Below, piece by piece: positions 32,759 through 40,549 of a stretch of 64,000 nucleotides of DNA. The DNA comes from an uncultured bacterium. Lineage in GTDB: Bacteria; Actinomycetota; Coriobacteriia; Coriobacteriales; Coriobacteriaceae. Each line of letters begins with the position of its first letter. Within the stretch, counting starts at the first letter, position 1. The stretch lies in the NCBI GenBank assembly GCA_905215065.1, contig CAJMOF010000001.1, forward strand, positions 1 through 64,000. The letters are read 5' to 3'. The translations under genes and the position numbers were made by a program. A model generated the notes under the pieces. That model was not told the origin of the DNA. It saw nothing but the letters and a program-made list of their open reading frames with translations, and did not search any database.

Positions 32759-34237
32759 ATGACTGAGACCGCTAAGAAAAAGCGCGGTATGCCTTCATCG
32801 TTCACCATTCTTCTTGCTCTGCTGGCAATCGTCGCGGTTGTTACCGTTATCGTCTCCGGTACGTCCGGTGGCGAGGTTACCGCTGCCCGCCTGAGCGATT
32901 TCTGCACCGCCCCGGTCAAGGGCTTCGCTGACGCTCTGCCCGTCTGCCTCTTCGTTATGATCCTCGGCGGCTTCCTCGGCATGATGACCGAGACCGGCGC
33001 CCTGGACAACGGCATTGCCGTTCTGGTGCAGAAGCTTAAGGGCAATGAGATCATGCTCATTCCCGTGCTGATGCTCATCTTCTCCCTCGGTGGTACCACC
33101 TATGGTATGTGCGAGGAGACCGTTCCCTTCTACGCCCTGCTCGCCGCTACCATGATGGCCGCTGGCTTCGACCCCATGGTCGGCGCCGCTACCGTCCTGC
33201 TCGGCGCTGGCTGCGGCTGCCTCGGCTCCACGGTTAACCCGTTCGCCGTCGGCGCTGCCGTCGACGCTCTGACCGGTGTTGGCATTGAGGTCAACCAGTC
33301 CATCATCATCGGCCTCGGTGCCGTCCTGTGGATTGTTACCACTGCCATGTCCATCTTCTTCGTCATGAGCTATGCCAAGAAGGTCAAGGCTGACAAGGGT
33401 TCCACCATCCTTTCGATGCAGGAGCTCAAGGACGCCGAAGAGGCTCACGGCAAGGCTGCTTCCGAGGTTAACAAGGAGGTCAAGCTCACCGGTCGCCAGA
33501 AGGGTGTTCTGATCGCCTTTGCCTTCACCTTCGTCGTCATGATCGTCGGCTTCATCCCGCTGGCCGACCTCAACGAGGGCGTCGCCAACTTCTTCGATGC
33601 TGGCGCTGTCTATGACGCCGACGGTAACGCCATCGTTCAGGGCTGGTCTGCCCTGATCACCGGCCTGCCCATTGGCCAGTGGTACTTCGACGAGGCTTCC
33701 ACCTGGTTCTTCCTCATGGCTATCCTGATCGGTATCATCGGTGGCCTGTCCGAGAAGCAGATCGTCAACACCTTCATCACCGGCGCTGCCGACATGATGT
33801 CCGTTGTCCTCGTCATCGCTCTTGCCCGTGGTATCTCCGTCCTCATGGCTAGCACCGGCCTCGACGTCTACGTCCTCGATGCTGCCGCCAATGCTCTGGC
33901 TGGCCTGTCCGGCGTGATCTTCGCTCCCATGAGCTTCCTGGTCTACTTCGGCCTGTCCTTCCTGATCCCCTCGACCTCCGGTATGGCTACTGTCTCCATG
34001 CCCATCATGGGACCGCTGGCTGTTAAGCTCGGCTTCTCGCCCGAGGTCATGGTTATGATCTTCTCCGCCGCCATCGGCGTCGTGAACCTGTTCACCCCGA
34101 CCTCCGGCGCCATCATGGGCGGTCTTGCCCTGGCCAAGATCGAGTGGACGACCTGGCTCAAGTTTGCGCTTAAGCTCATCGTCGCTCTCTCCGTCGTCTG
34201 CGCCGTCATCCTGACCATCGCTTGCGTGATGCTCTAA
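32759..34237 (+). CDS. YfcC-family arginine/ornithine antiporter
   Basis: The 492-residue membrane protein has about twelve hydrophobic segments and resembles the YfcC/C4-dicarboxylate anaerobic carrier family (ALPVCLFVMILGGFLG near the N-terminus, GGTTYGMCEETVPFYAL, GAGCGCLGSTVNPFA, LIPSTSGMATVSMPI). In arginine deiminase clusters such proteins are taken to exchange arginine for ornithine across the membrane. Its position after arcA and arcB supports this. The ATG at 32759 lies 9 nt behind GAAGGGGGG; earlier in-frame ATGs at 32732 and 32750 have worse spacing. Confidence 0.85.
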   Translation: MTETAKKKRGMPSSFTILLALLAIVAVVTVIVSGTSGGEVTAARLSDFCTAPVKGFADALPVCLFVMILGGFLGMMTETGALDNGIAVLVQKLKGNEIMLIPVLMLIFSLGGTTYGMCEETVPFYALLAATMMAAGFDPMVGAATVLLGAGCGCLGSTVNPFAVGAAVDALTGVGIEVNQSIIIGLGAVLWIVTTAMSIFFVMSYAKKVKADKGSTILSMQELKDAEEAHGKAASEVNKEVKLTGRQKGVLIAFAFTFVVMIVGFIPLADLNEGVANFFDAGAVYDADGNAIVQGWSALITGLPIGQWYFDEASTWFFLMAILIGIIGGLSEKQIVNTFITGAADMMSVVLVIALARGISVLMASTGLDVYVLDAAANALAGLSGVIFAPMSFLVYFGLSFLIPSTSGMATVSMPIMGPLAVKLGFSPEVMVMIFSAAIGVVNLFTPTSGAIMGGLALAKIEWTTWLKFALKLIVALSVVCAVILTIACVML

Positions 34238-34249
34238 GTACCCCTTGGG

Positions 34250-34323
34250 TACCCCACGGAAACCATGACGATCCTGTAAAGGATCACCTGGTCATCGTCT
34301 GTCCGGTGGGGTAACCCCACCGG
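34250..34323 (+). other. Nested and competing hairpins after the antiporter gene
   Basis: TACCCCACGGA (34250-34260) can pair with TCCGGTGGGGTA (34302-34313), enclosing GATCC/GGATC and ATGAC/GTCAT stems. But CCGGTGGGGT (34303-34312) can instead pair with ACCCCACCGG (34314-34323). The two folds exclude each other, 17 nt before the final terminator. Confidence 0.5.
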
Positions 34324-34339
34324 TAGACTCCTACCTTTA

Positions 34340-34379
34340 GCCTCCTCCCGTTCCGTGCGCGGGGGGAGGCGCTTTTTTG
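34340..34379 (+). terminator. Terminator after the antiporter gene
   Basis: An 11-bp stem (34340-34350 with 34360-34370, one T-G pair) followed by GCTTTTTTG. A second stem TTCCGCGGTTT/AAACCGCGGAA follows at 34379-34405. Confidence 0.85.
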
Positions 34380-34419
34380 TTCCGCGGTTTTACCAAACCG
34401 CGGAACCGGTCGACGCTGC

Positions 34420-34517
34420 GCGCCCGCCAGAGCGGCAATCTGACGTTCAATCGTCGGGCATGGCCAAAAGGCCTATGCCCTCCTCTTTCACGTCACCTTG
34501 CTCGCTCTGGCGGGCGC
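34420..34517. repeat. Long nested inverted repeat E (15-bp arms)
   Basis: Perfect 15-bp arms (34420-34434 with 34503-34517) enclose TGACGT/ACGTCA (34441-34446 with 34490-34495) and a third stem GGGCAT-GGCC/GGCC-TATGCCC around AAAA. The three-tier structure resembles elements A and C, but the TTCCGC and AGGAC core motifs were not found. The interval 34380-34771 has no gene. Confidence 0.75.
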
Positions 34518-34593
34518 TCGCTGACTTATGCTCCACCTGCGATGTTTCCATTATTGATGCAAAGGGGTCAGGTTAGCTTGTACCAAAAAGGGG

Positions 34594-34662
34594 AAGTTGC
34601 GGTGGAATAGCTCCTGTTTGTGTGTCCTGAGGGACTAAGCGGGAACTATTCCACCGCAACTT
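34594..34662. repeat. Long inverted repeat F (17-bp arms, family core)
   Basis: Perfect 17-bp arms at 34594-34610 and 34646-34662. On the minus strand the core holds TTCCCGC directly against one arm (34639-34645) and CAGGAC (34624-34629), the same order as in elements A, B and C, but with almost no inner hairpin. AAAGGGGTCAGGTTAG (34561-34576) lies just before it. Confidence 0.75.
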
Positions 34663-34724
34663 ATCGATGGCGTGTTTGGTTGGTGCCTGTTGATGGCCTG
34701 GGCATCGGGGAGGGTCTGCTCCGT

Positions 34725-34730
34725 TATAAT
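34725..34730 (+). promoter_or_regulatory. -10 box of the DUF1846 gene
   Basis: TATAAT lies 42 nt before the start codon. No good -35 box is seen at 16-18 nt upstream. Confidence 0.4.
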
Positions 34731-34771
34731 CGCGTAGAAACTTAATTTACGAAACGGGACGGGAGCCATAC

Positions 34772-36253
34772 ATGCGCCAGGGTTTCGACAACGCGAAGTA
34801 TATCGAGCTGCAGGCCGCTCATATTAAGGAGCGCATCTCGCAGTTTGGCGGCAAGCTGTATTTGGAGTTTGGCGGCAAGCTGTTTGACGACTATCACGCG
34901 AGCCGCGTGCTGCCGGGTTTTGAGCCGGACAGCAAGTTTCGCATGCTCAAGAGCATAGCCGACGATGTCGAGGTTATCATCGCGATCAACGCGAACCACA
35001 TCGAGAAAAACAAGGCTCGTGGTGACCTTGGCATTACCTATGACGAGGATGTGCTGCGCCTGGTTGACCTGTTCCGCGGTAACGGCTTTGCCGTCGCGGC
35101 TGTGGTCATCACCCAGTACGCCGGCCAGCCCGCTGCCGATGTGTTCCGCAACCGCCTGAACGCGCTCGGTATTCCCGCCAAGCTGCACTATCCCATCGAG
35201 GGGTATCCGCACGATGTCGATCTGATCGTGTCCGACGATGGCTATGGCAAGAACGAGTTTGTCGAGACCACCCGACCGCTCGTTGTGGTTACTGCCCCCG
35301 GTCCTGGCTCGGGCAAGCTTGCCACCTGCCTGTCTCAGCTCTATCACGAGCACAAGCATGGCACGGCCGCCGGCTATGCCAAATTCGAGACCTTCCCGGT
35401 TTGGAATCTGCCTCTTACGCATCCGGTCAATATTGCCTACGAGGCCGCCACGGCAGACCTCGATGACGCCAACATCATCGACTCCTTCCACCTGGAGGCC
35501 TACAACAAGACCACGGTCAACTACAATCGCGACGTCGAGGCCTTCCCGGTAGTCCGTGCCCTGATGGAAAAGATTCTGGGCAAGAGCCCCTACCAGAGCC
35601 CTACGGACATGGGCGTCAATATGGTCGGCTTTGCCATCACCGATGACGATGCCTGCCGCGACGCTTCCAAGATGGAGATCGTTCGCCGCTACTTTACCGC
35701 GGTCGAAAATGTGCGCCGTACCGGCGTGGGCGATGAGCAAGTCGACCGCCTCGAGCTCATTATGAAGAAAGCCGGCATCGATAAGAACTACTCACCGGCG
35801 CGGTCGGCCGCCCTTACCAGGGAACAGCTGACGGGTGGTCCCGTGGGCGCCATGGTTATGCCCGATGGCTCCGTGGTGACCGGTAAGACCTCCACGCGTC
35901 TGGGCGCCGCAAGTTCGCTCATCATGAATGCGCTTAAGCATGTTTCGGGCGTCGACCTTGAGCTCGAGGTCATCAGCGATGAGGCGATTGAGCCCATCAG
36001 CAAGCTCAAGACGCATTTCCTGGGCAGCAAAAACCCGCGCCTGCATACCGACGAGACGCTTATGGCGCTCTCGATCACCTCGGCTACGAGTGAGACGGCC
36101 GCCCGCGTCCTTTCGGGCCTGGAGCAGCTGCGCGGCTGCGATGCCTTCTTTAGTGTGATCATCTCTCCGACGGACGAGACGGTGCTGCGCAAGTTGGGCA
36201 TCAACGTGTGCTGCGAGCCCAAGTTTGAGCGCCGCGGTTTCTTCCATCGCTAA
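34772..36253 (+). CDS. DUF1846 family protein
   Basis: The 493-residue protein matches the DUF1846 family, conserved cytosolic proteins of unknown role in gut bacteria and streptococci. Seen: the start FDNAKYIELQAAHIKERI with LYLEFGGKLFDDYHASRVLPGF, a phosphate-loop-like TAPGPGSGKLATCLSQLYHEH near residue 170, and FETFPVWNLPLTHPVN. The loop suggests nucleotide binding, but no reaction is known. It stands alone with its own -10 box and terminator. ATG follows ACGGGAGCCATAC. Confidence 0.88.
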   Translation: MRQGFDNAKYIELQAAHIKERISQFGGKLYLEFGGKLFDDYHASRVLPGFEPDSKFRMLKSIADDVEVIIAINANHIEKNKARGDLGITYDEDVLRLVDLFRGNGFAVAAVVITQYAGQPAADVFRNRLNALGIPAKLHYPIEGYPHDVDLIVSDDGYGKNEFVETTRPLVVVTAPGPGSGKLATCLSQLYHEHKHGTAAGYAKFETFPVWNLPLTHPVNIAYEAATADLDDANIIDSFHLEAYNKTTVNYNRDVEAFPVVRALMEKILGKSPYQSPTDMGVNMVGFAITDDDACRDASKMEIVRRYFTAVENVRRTGVGDEQVDRLELIMKKAGIDKNYSPARSAALTREQLTGGPVGAMVMPDGSVVTGKTSTRLGAASSLIMNALKHVSGVDLELEVISDEAIEPISKLKTHFLGSKNPRLHTDETLMALSITSATSETAARVLSGLEQLRGCDAFFSVIISPTDETVLRKLGINVCCEPKFERRGFFHR

Positions 36254-36287
36254 GTTTGAAGCACTGCGGTAATTGCATTGCATTTTG

Positions 36288-36320
36288 GCCGTATCGGGTT
36301 AGCGCCCGGTACGGCTTTTT
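36288..36320 (+). terminator. Terminator after the DUF1846 gene
   Basis: An 11-bp stem (36288-36298 with 36305-36315, one T-G pair) and TTTTT. Confidence 0.88.
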
Positions 36321-36509
36321 GATCAATAAAGCGTCTATTTCGGCGAAAAATAGCTGTTTACCTGCCTAGAAACAATTTGATCGGTATACAATAACCGTAA
36401 CTGTTTCATCCTTAGCGGGATGCCGCATGATGGATATTACCTGCCATCGTGAGGTGTGTCGGTCGCGCACGGCGCGTTAGATGCTCGTGCTCGGTTTGAG
36501 GAGGCTGCT

Positions 36510-36848
36510 ATGGCGGGCAAGGGTCGTGCGAGTGTTAACGATATGAAGCGTGTCGAGGTGCTGGTGTTGATGGAGATCGACCAGCAAACCGAAGACAATG
36601 GCGGGCCGTATGGTTTCTCGCGCAAAACGCTTGCCGAGCGCGTGGGGGTTTCGCCGTATCGTGCCCGCGCCGCAATCGATCGCTTGGATTCCGAAGGTAT
36701 GATTGATGTCGTCTCGCGTTATAGCGACGACGGCGGTCAGCTTGCAAATGGCATTTGCCTTACCGAACGTGGCGAATGGTATCTTGAGGGCGTCCGTACC
36801 GGCATGCTCGTTCAAGAAATGCTTGAGGACGAGGTTGCTGATCGATAG
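36510..36848 (+). CDS. Small winged-helix regulator
   Basis: The 112-residue protein has a helix-turn-helix region (GFSRKTLAERVGVSPYRARAAIDRLDSEGMIDVVSRY, about residues 31-68) followed by a beta-wing like segment and a short helical end. This fits a winged-helix DNA-binding protein, with no recognised effector domain. ATG 36510 follows GAGGAGG; an in-frame upstream start at 36456 would run through that site. Single gene with its own terminator; target unknown. Confidence 0.72.
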   Translation: MAGKGRASVNDMKRVEVLVLMEIDQQTEDNGGPYGFSRKTLAERVGVSPYRARAAIDRLDSEGMIDVVSRYSDDGGQLANGICLTERGEWYLEGVRTGMLVQEMLEDEVADR

Positions 36849-36872
36849 CAGCATGTAACCCTTGCCATAGCG

Positions 36873-36906
36873 ACGCCGCCTGGGAAACCGGGCGGCGTTT
36901 TGTTTC
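36873..36906 (+). terminator. Terminator after the winged-helix gene
   Basis: An 11-bp stem (36873-36883 with 36888-36898), GAAA loop, then TTTGTTTC. Confidence 0.8.
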
Positions 36907-36939
36907 AAGATTGAGAAATGCAATCGCACGCGAGAAAAA

Positions 36940-36968
36940 TTGCGGACGGTCCGCGGCGCGAGTATTAC
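36940..36968 (+). promoter_or_regulatory. Promoter of pyrG
   Basis: TTGCGG (36940-36945), 17-nt spacer and TATTAC (36963-36968), 58 nt before the pyrG start. The -35 overlaps a small palindrome GCGGAC/GTCCGC. Confidence 0.5.
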
Positions 36969-37026
36969 AATGAAGACCCGTAAGATGTGGATAAACAACT
37001 TCTACGGGAAGCGCAGGTAACTCAAT

Positions 37027-38688
37027 ATGACCAAGCATGTGTTCGTAACCGGTGGCGTGGTTTCGTCCCTAGGCAAGGGTATCACCGCGGCCTCGCTGGG
37101 CCGTCTACTCAAGTCGCGTGGCTACAAAGTAACGATGCAGAAGGCCGACCCGTATCTGAACGTCGACCCCGGTACCATGAGCCCGTTCCAGCATGGTGAG
37201 GTCTTTGTAACCGAGGATGGTTACGAGTCCGACCTGGACCTGGGTCATTACGAGCGCTTTATTGATGAGAACCTGACCCGCGATTCCAACTTTACGACCG
37301 GTGCCATCTACAAAAGCCTCATCGCCCGCGAGCGTCGCGGCGACTTTTTGGGCGGTACCGTGCAGGTGATTCCTCACGTCACCAATGCCATTAAGGATAA
37401 GTTCCGCCGCATCGAGGAGCAGACCGGCTCCGATGTAGTCATCACCGAGCTGGGTGGCACGATCGGCGACATCGAGTCCCAACCGTTTGTCGAGGCCATT
37501 CGTCAGTACCGCAAGGAGGCCGGCCCCGAGAACGTCTGCTACATCCACGTGTCGCTCGTTCCCTATATCGCCGCCGCCCACGAGGTCAAGACCAAGCCCA
37601 CGCAGCATTCCGTCAAGGAGCTCCGCAGCTTTGGCATCCAGCCCGATATTATCGTGTTGCGCTCCGACCACCATATCGATGACGCTATCCGCGGAAAGAT
37701 CGCAAGCTTCTGCGACGTCGACACCGATTGCGTCTTTACCAACGAGGACTGCGCGAGTATTTACGATGTTCCGCAGCTGCTTGCCGAGCAGGACTTTGAC
37801 CTGCGCATTTGCGAGCGCCTGGGTCTGGACCCGCGTGAGCGCGACATGAGCGAGTGGAACGAGTTCCTGCGCAAACAGAATCACGCCAACCATCACGCCG
37901 ACAAGGTGAAGATCGCCGTCGTTGGCAAGTACACGCAGCTGCCCGATGCGTACCTGTCGGTTATCGAGGCCCTGCACCATGCGGGCGTCTTCTACGATCG
38001 CCATGTGGACGTCCAGCTGGTCGACGGCGAGAGCCTCGACGAGCAGAATGTCTCCGAAGTTCTGGGCGACGCTTCGGGCATCCTGGTCCCCGGCGGCTTT
38101 GGCAAGCGCGCCCTGGAGGGCAAGATCCTCGCGGCCGAGTTTGCCCGCGAGCACAAGATTCCGTATCTGGGCATTTGCCTGGGTATGCAGGTGGCCGTGT
38201 GCGAGTTCGCCCGCAACGTCGTCGGCCTTGCCGGCGCCAGCTCCTCCGAGTTCGACCCGGACGGTCCGTTTAGCGTCATCGATCTGATGAGCTCGCAGGA
38301 GGATGTGACCGAGAAGGGCGGCACCATGCGCCTGGGCGCCTATCCGTGCAAGCTCGCCGCCGATACCCTCGCTCGCGAGGCATATGGCGAGGATCTCGTC
38401 TACGAGCGTCACCGTCACCGCTTTGAGTTTAACAACGCCTTCCGCGACCAGCTCGAGGACGCCGGCTTGGTTATCTCTGGCCTCTCGCCCGACGAGCGCC
38501 TGGTCGAGATGGTCGAGCTGCCGCGCGACGTGCATCCGTGGTATGTGGCAACCCAGGCTCACCCCGAATTCAAGAGCCGTCCGACCAACCCGCAGCCGCT
38601 GTTCCGAGAGTTCGTGCGTGCCTCGATCGGTCAGCACGAGGGTGTCGATCGCCTGCAGGTGACGCCCATGAACCTCGCTACGGACTAA
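37027..38688 (+). CDS. pyrG: CTP synthase
   Basis: The 553-residue enzyme makes CTP from UTP, ATP and glutamine. The synthetase domain (residues 1-270) begins KHVFVTGGVVSSLGKGITAASLG with the nucleotide loop and contains ITELGGTIGDIES. The glutaminase domain (about residues 295-545) has its nucleophile Cys in YLGICLGMQ and the His-x-Glu in AHPEFKSRPTNP. xerD starts 2 nt after the stop, so the pair is probably cotranscribed. Confidence 0.97.
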   Translation: MTKHVFVTGGVVSSLGKGITAASLGRLLKSRGYKVTMQKADPYLNVDPGTMSPFQHGEVFVTEDGYESDLDLGHYERFIDENLTRDSNFTTGAIYKSLIARERRGDFLGGTVQVIPHVTNAIKDKFRRIEEQTGSDVVITELGGTIGDIESQPFVEAIRQYRKEAGPENVCYIHVSLVPYIAAAHEVKTKPTQHSVKELRSFGIQPDIIVLRSDHHIDDAIRGKIASFCDVDTDCVFTNEDCASIYDVPQLLAEQDFDLRICERLGLDPRERDMSEWNEFLRKQNHANHHADKVKIAVVGKYTQLPDAYLSVIEALHHAGVFYDRHVDVQLVDGESLDEQNVSEVLGDASGILVPGGFGKRALEGKILAAEFAREHKIPYLGICLGMQVAVCEFARNVVGLAGASSSEFDPDGPFSVIDLMSSQEDVTEKGGTMRLGAYPCKLAADTLAREAYGEDLVYERHRHRFEFNNAFRDQLEDAGLVISGLSPDERLVEMVELPRDVHPWYVATQAHPEFKSRPTNPQPLFREFVRASIGQHEGVDRLQVTPMNLATD

Positions 38689-38690
38689 GG

Positions 38691-39632
38691 GTGCCGGCGA
38701 ACAAAGAACATACCGAAGCTACTCCCTCGTCGCTCGCCGTGGCGGCGGGGGAGTATCTCGATTACCTCGCGGTCGAGCGGGGTTTGGCGCGCAACACGAT
38801 TGCGGCCTATCGTCGTGACCTGACGACGTACTGCGCCTATCTGGAGCGGGCGGGCATCATGTCTTTTGATGAGGTGACTCGTCAGGTCGTGGAGGGCTTT
38901 GTCGCCGACCGTCGCGATGGGGGCTATTCCGATGCCTCGGTGGAGCGTGCGCTTGCGGCCGTGAAGGGCCTGCATGCCTTTTTGGTGCGCGATGGGGCTG
39001 TGGCCCAAAATCCAACAGCGGCGTTGCGCCTGCCTAAAAAGGCTGAGCGTTTGCCGGAGTATCTATCGGTGGAGGATGTCTCGGCGCTGCTCGATCAAGA
39101 CTTCCCCGAGGGCGAGATGGGCTTGCGCGACCATGCCATCTTGGAAGTGCTCTACGGATGCGGTTTGCGTGTGAGCGAGTTGGTGGGGCTCGATGTGGGC
39201 GATATCCATATCGACGATGGTTTTGTACTCGTTCGCGGTAAGGGCTCAAAGGAACGCCTGTCCCCGTTGGTGGGAAGCGCGGCGCGAGCTCTGACGCGCT
39301 ATATAACTGAGGGGCGTTCTCGCTTGGCGGCCCATGCCCGCGGAACCGAGACCTCGGCGGTCTTTTTAAATAAGAACGGCCGCCGTCTGTCGCGCCAGGG
39401 CATCCATGCCATCTGTGAGCGCTACGGGCGCCAGGTAGGGCTGGTGGGGCTCCATCCCCATACGCTGCGCCACTCCTTTGCCACCCATATGCTTGCGGGC
39501 GGCGCAGACCTCCGTGTGCTACAGGAGATCTTGGGACATGCCGATATATCGACCACGCAGGTCTACACGCATGTCGATCGTACGCAACTGACCGAGGTCT
39601 ATCTGGCGGCGCACCCGCTGGCACATCGTTAA
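38691..39632 (+). CDS. xerD: Tyrosine recombinase XerD
   Basis: The 313-residue protein has the N-terminal SAM-like DNA-binding domain (YLDYLAVERGLARNTIAAYRRDL) and a C-terminal catalytic domain: Arg in LYGCGLRVSELVGLD, HTLRHSFATHML with His and Arg, GHADISTTQVYTHV with the nucleophile Tyr. With XerC it resolves chromosome dimers at dif. Start taken at the GTG at 38691, 2 nt after the pyrG stop; a longer frame upstream is inside pyrG. XerC could be the alternative name, but size and motif order favour XerD. Confidence 0.9.
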   Translation: MPANKEHTEATPSSLAVAAGEYLDYLAVERGLARNTIAAYRRDLTTYCAYLERAGIMSFDEVTRQVVEGFVADRRDGGYSDASVERALAAVKGLHAFLVRDGAVAQNPTAALRLPKKAERLPEYLSVEDVSALLDQDFPEGEMGLRDHAILEVLYGCGLRVSELVGLDVGDIHIDDGFVLVRGKGSKERLSPLVGSAARALTRYITEGRSRLAAHARGTETSAVFLNKNGRRLSRQGIHAICERYGRQVGLVGLHPHTLRHSFATHMLAGGADLRVLQEILGHADISTTQVYTHVDRTQLTEVYLAAHPLAHR

Positions 39633-39665
39633 CACATCGCTGGCCTGCATATCTATAGGTATTTG

Positions 39666-39735
39666 GGGACGGGCCCCAGATTGCCGCTGCGTGCTTTTGC
39701 GCGCGCATGGGCAATCTGGGGCCCGTCCCATTTTT
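39666..39735. repeat. Long inverted repeat G (20-bp arms), terminator-like
   Basis: Perfect 20-bp arms at 39666-39685 and 39710-39729 (GGGACGGGCCCC end) around a GC-rich loop. ATTTTTC after the right arm makes it a likely terminator for xerD. It has the GGGACGGG end of elements D and H but not the A/B/C/F core. Confidence 0.75.
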
Positions 39736-39859
39736 CGCCACTTGTCGTCGCGGTGGTGGGCCGCACGTGCCTTGGGTGGGGGAGTTTGGGGGCGATGTGA
39801 ACGCCATGTAAAGGGACGCAAAAATCGCCTCAAGGTCAACTTGAAGGTTGAGGTTGAAA

Positions 39860-39917
39860 GGCGGGGTGCCACAGGTGGCATCCCGCCGTTGCTGTAAACA
39901 CAACATATTGTGTTTAC
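39860..39917. promoter_or_regulatory. Hairpin and 24-bp palindrome upstream of the dcw promoter
   Basis: A 12-bp stem (39860-39871 with 39876-39887) is followed by GTAAACACAA-CATA-TTGTGTTTAC (39894-39917), a perfect 10+4+10 palindrome 80 nt upstream of the dcw -35 box. It may be an operator for a dimeric regulator, or part of a terminator. The interval 39736-40094 has no gene. Confidence 0.5.
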
Positions 39918-39951
39918 GAACATATGATTGGGGGTGTTTTGCAATATATGG

Positions 39952-39990
39952 TGGGTGGAGTGGTGGGTCGGGGTGGGGGAAGGGGTGGGG
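39952..39990 (+). promoter_or_regulatory. MraZ-box-like TGGGN repeats, G-quadruplex capable
   Basis: Four TGGGT/TGGGG units start at 39952, 39964, 39974 and 39986 (spacing 12, 10, 12), with others at 39929 and 40006. MraZ of other bacteria binds TGGGN repeats spaced by 10 in front of its own gene. Within this, GGG-TC-GGGG-T-GGGGG-AA-GGGG-T-GGGG (39965-39990) fits a G-quadruplex with loops of 1-2 nt. Confidence 0.6.
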
Positions 39991-39997
39991 AAAGGTG

Positions 39998-40026
39998 TTG
40001 AAAAATGGGGCGGTTCCCCATATTAT
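39998..40026 (+). promoter_or_regulatory. mraZ: Promoter of the dcw cluster
   Basis: TTGAAA (39998-40003), exactly 17 nt, TATTAT (40021-40026): a near-consensus sigma-70 promoter 69 nt before mraZ. A small hairpin TGGGG/CCCCA lies in the spacer. Confidence 0.8.
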
Positions 40027-40094
40027 TAATGACGTCGACAGGCGGGGTGGTTCCCCGCGTACGTGCCATCTGAGTAACCGAGGGGAGGGCGCAC

Positions 40095-40529
40095 ATGGGA
40101 ATGACTGGTGCATACGAGCGCAATCTCGATGCAAAAGGTCGTCTGTCCCTGCCTGCACCCCTTCGCGAGGAGCTTGGAGAGCACGTTCGCGTGTTCAAAG
40201 CCCTGGATGTCGATGCTCTGTACGTGTTCTCTGCCGAGGCCTTCGATAAGTGGGTCGAAGGACTCTTCGCGGGTCGTGAGGGCCACGAGGGTTTTAACCC
40301 GCGTGACATTAACGACCAGAAGCTCATGAGGGCGATCAACAAGCGCACCACGTCGATGGACGTGGACAGCGCCGGTCGTATCGGTCTTTCAGAGTCTCTC
40401 CGCAAACAGGCGAACCTCGACCGCGAGGTCACGGTTGTGGGCAACTACGACCACCTTGAGGTTTGGGATCGCGCCGCGGCCGATGAGGACGATGACGATG
40501 AGGCCCTGCTGGACCTCTTCTTCTCGTAA
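40095..40529 (+). CDS. mraZ: Transcriptional regulator MraZ
   Basis: The 144-residue protein has two AbrB/SpoVT-like repeats: YERNLDAKGRLSLPAPLRE near the start and SMDVDSAGRIGLSESLRKQANL in the second half, each with the D..GR motif. MraZ binds TGGGN repeats before its own gene and tunes the dcw operon; such repeats lie upstream. An acidic C-terminal tail (DEDDDDEALLDLFFS) is longer than in many homologues. ATG follows GAGGGGAGGGCGCAC. First gene of the cluster, 20 nt before rsmH. Confidence 0.95.
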   Translation: MGMTGAYERNLDAKGRLSLPAPLREELGEHVRVFKALDVDALYVFSAEAFDKWVEGLFAGREGHEGFNPRDINDQKLMRAINKRTTSMDVDSAGRIGLSESLRKQANLDREVTVVGNYDHLEVWDRAAADEDDDDEALLDLFFS

Positions 40530-40549
40530 GGGCAAGGCACGGGTAACGG

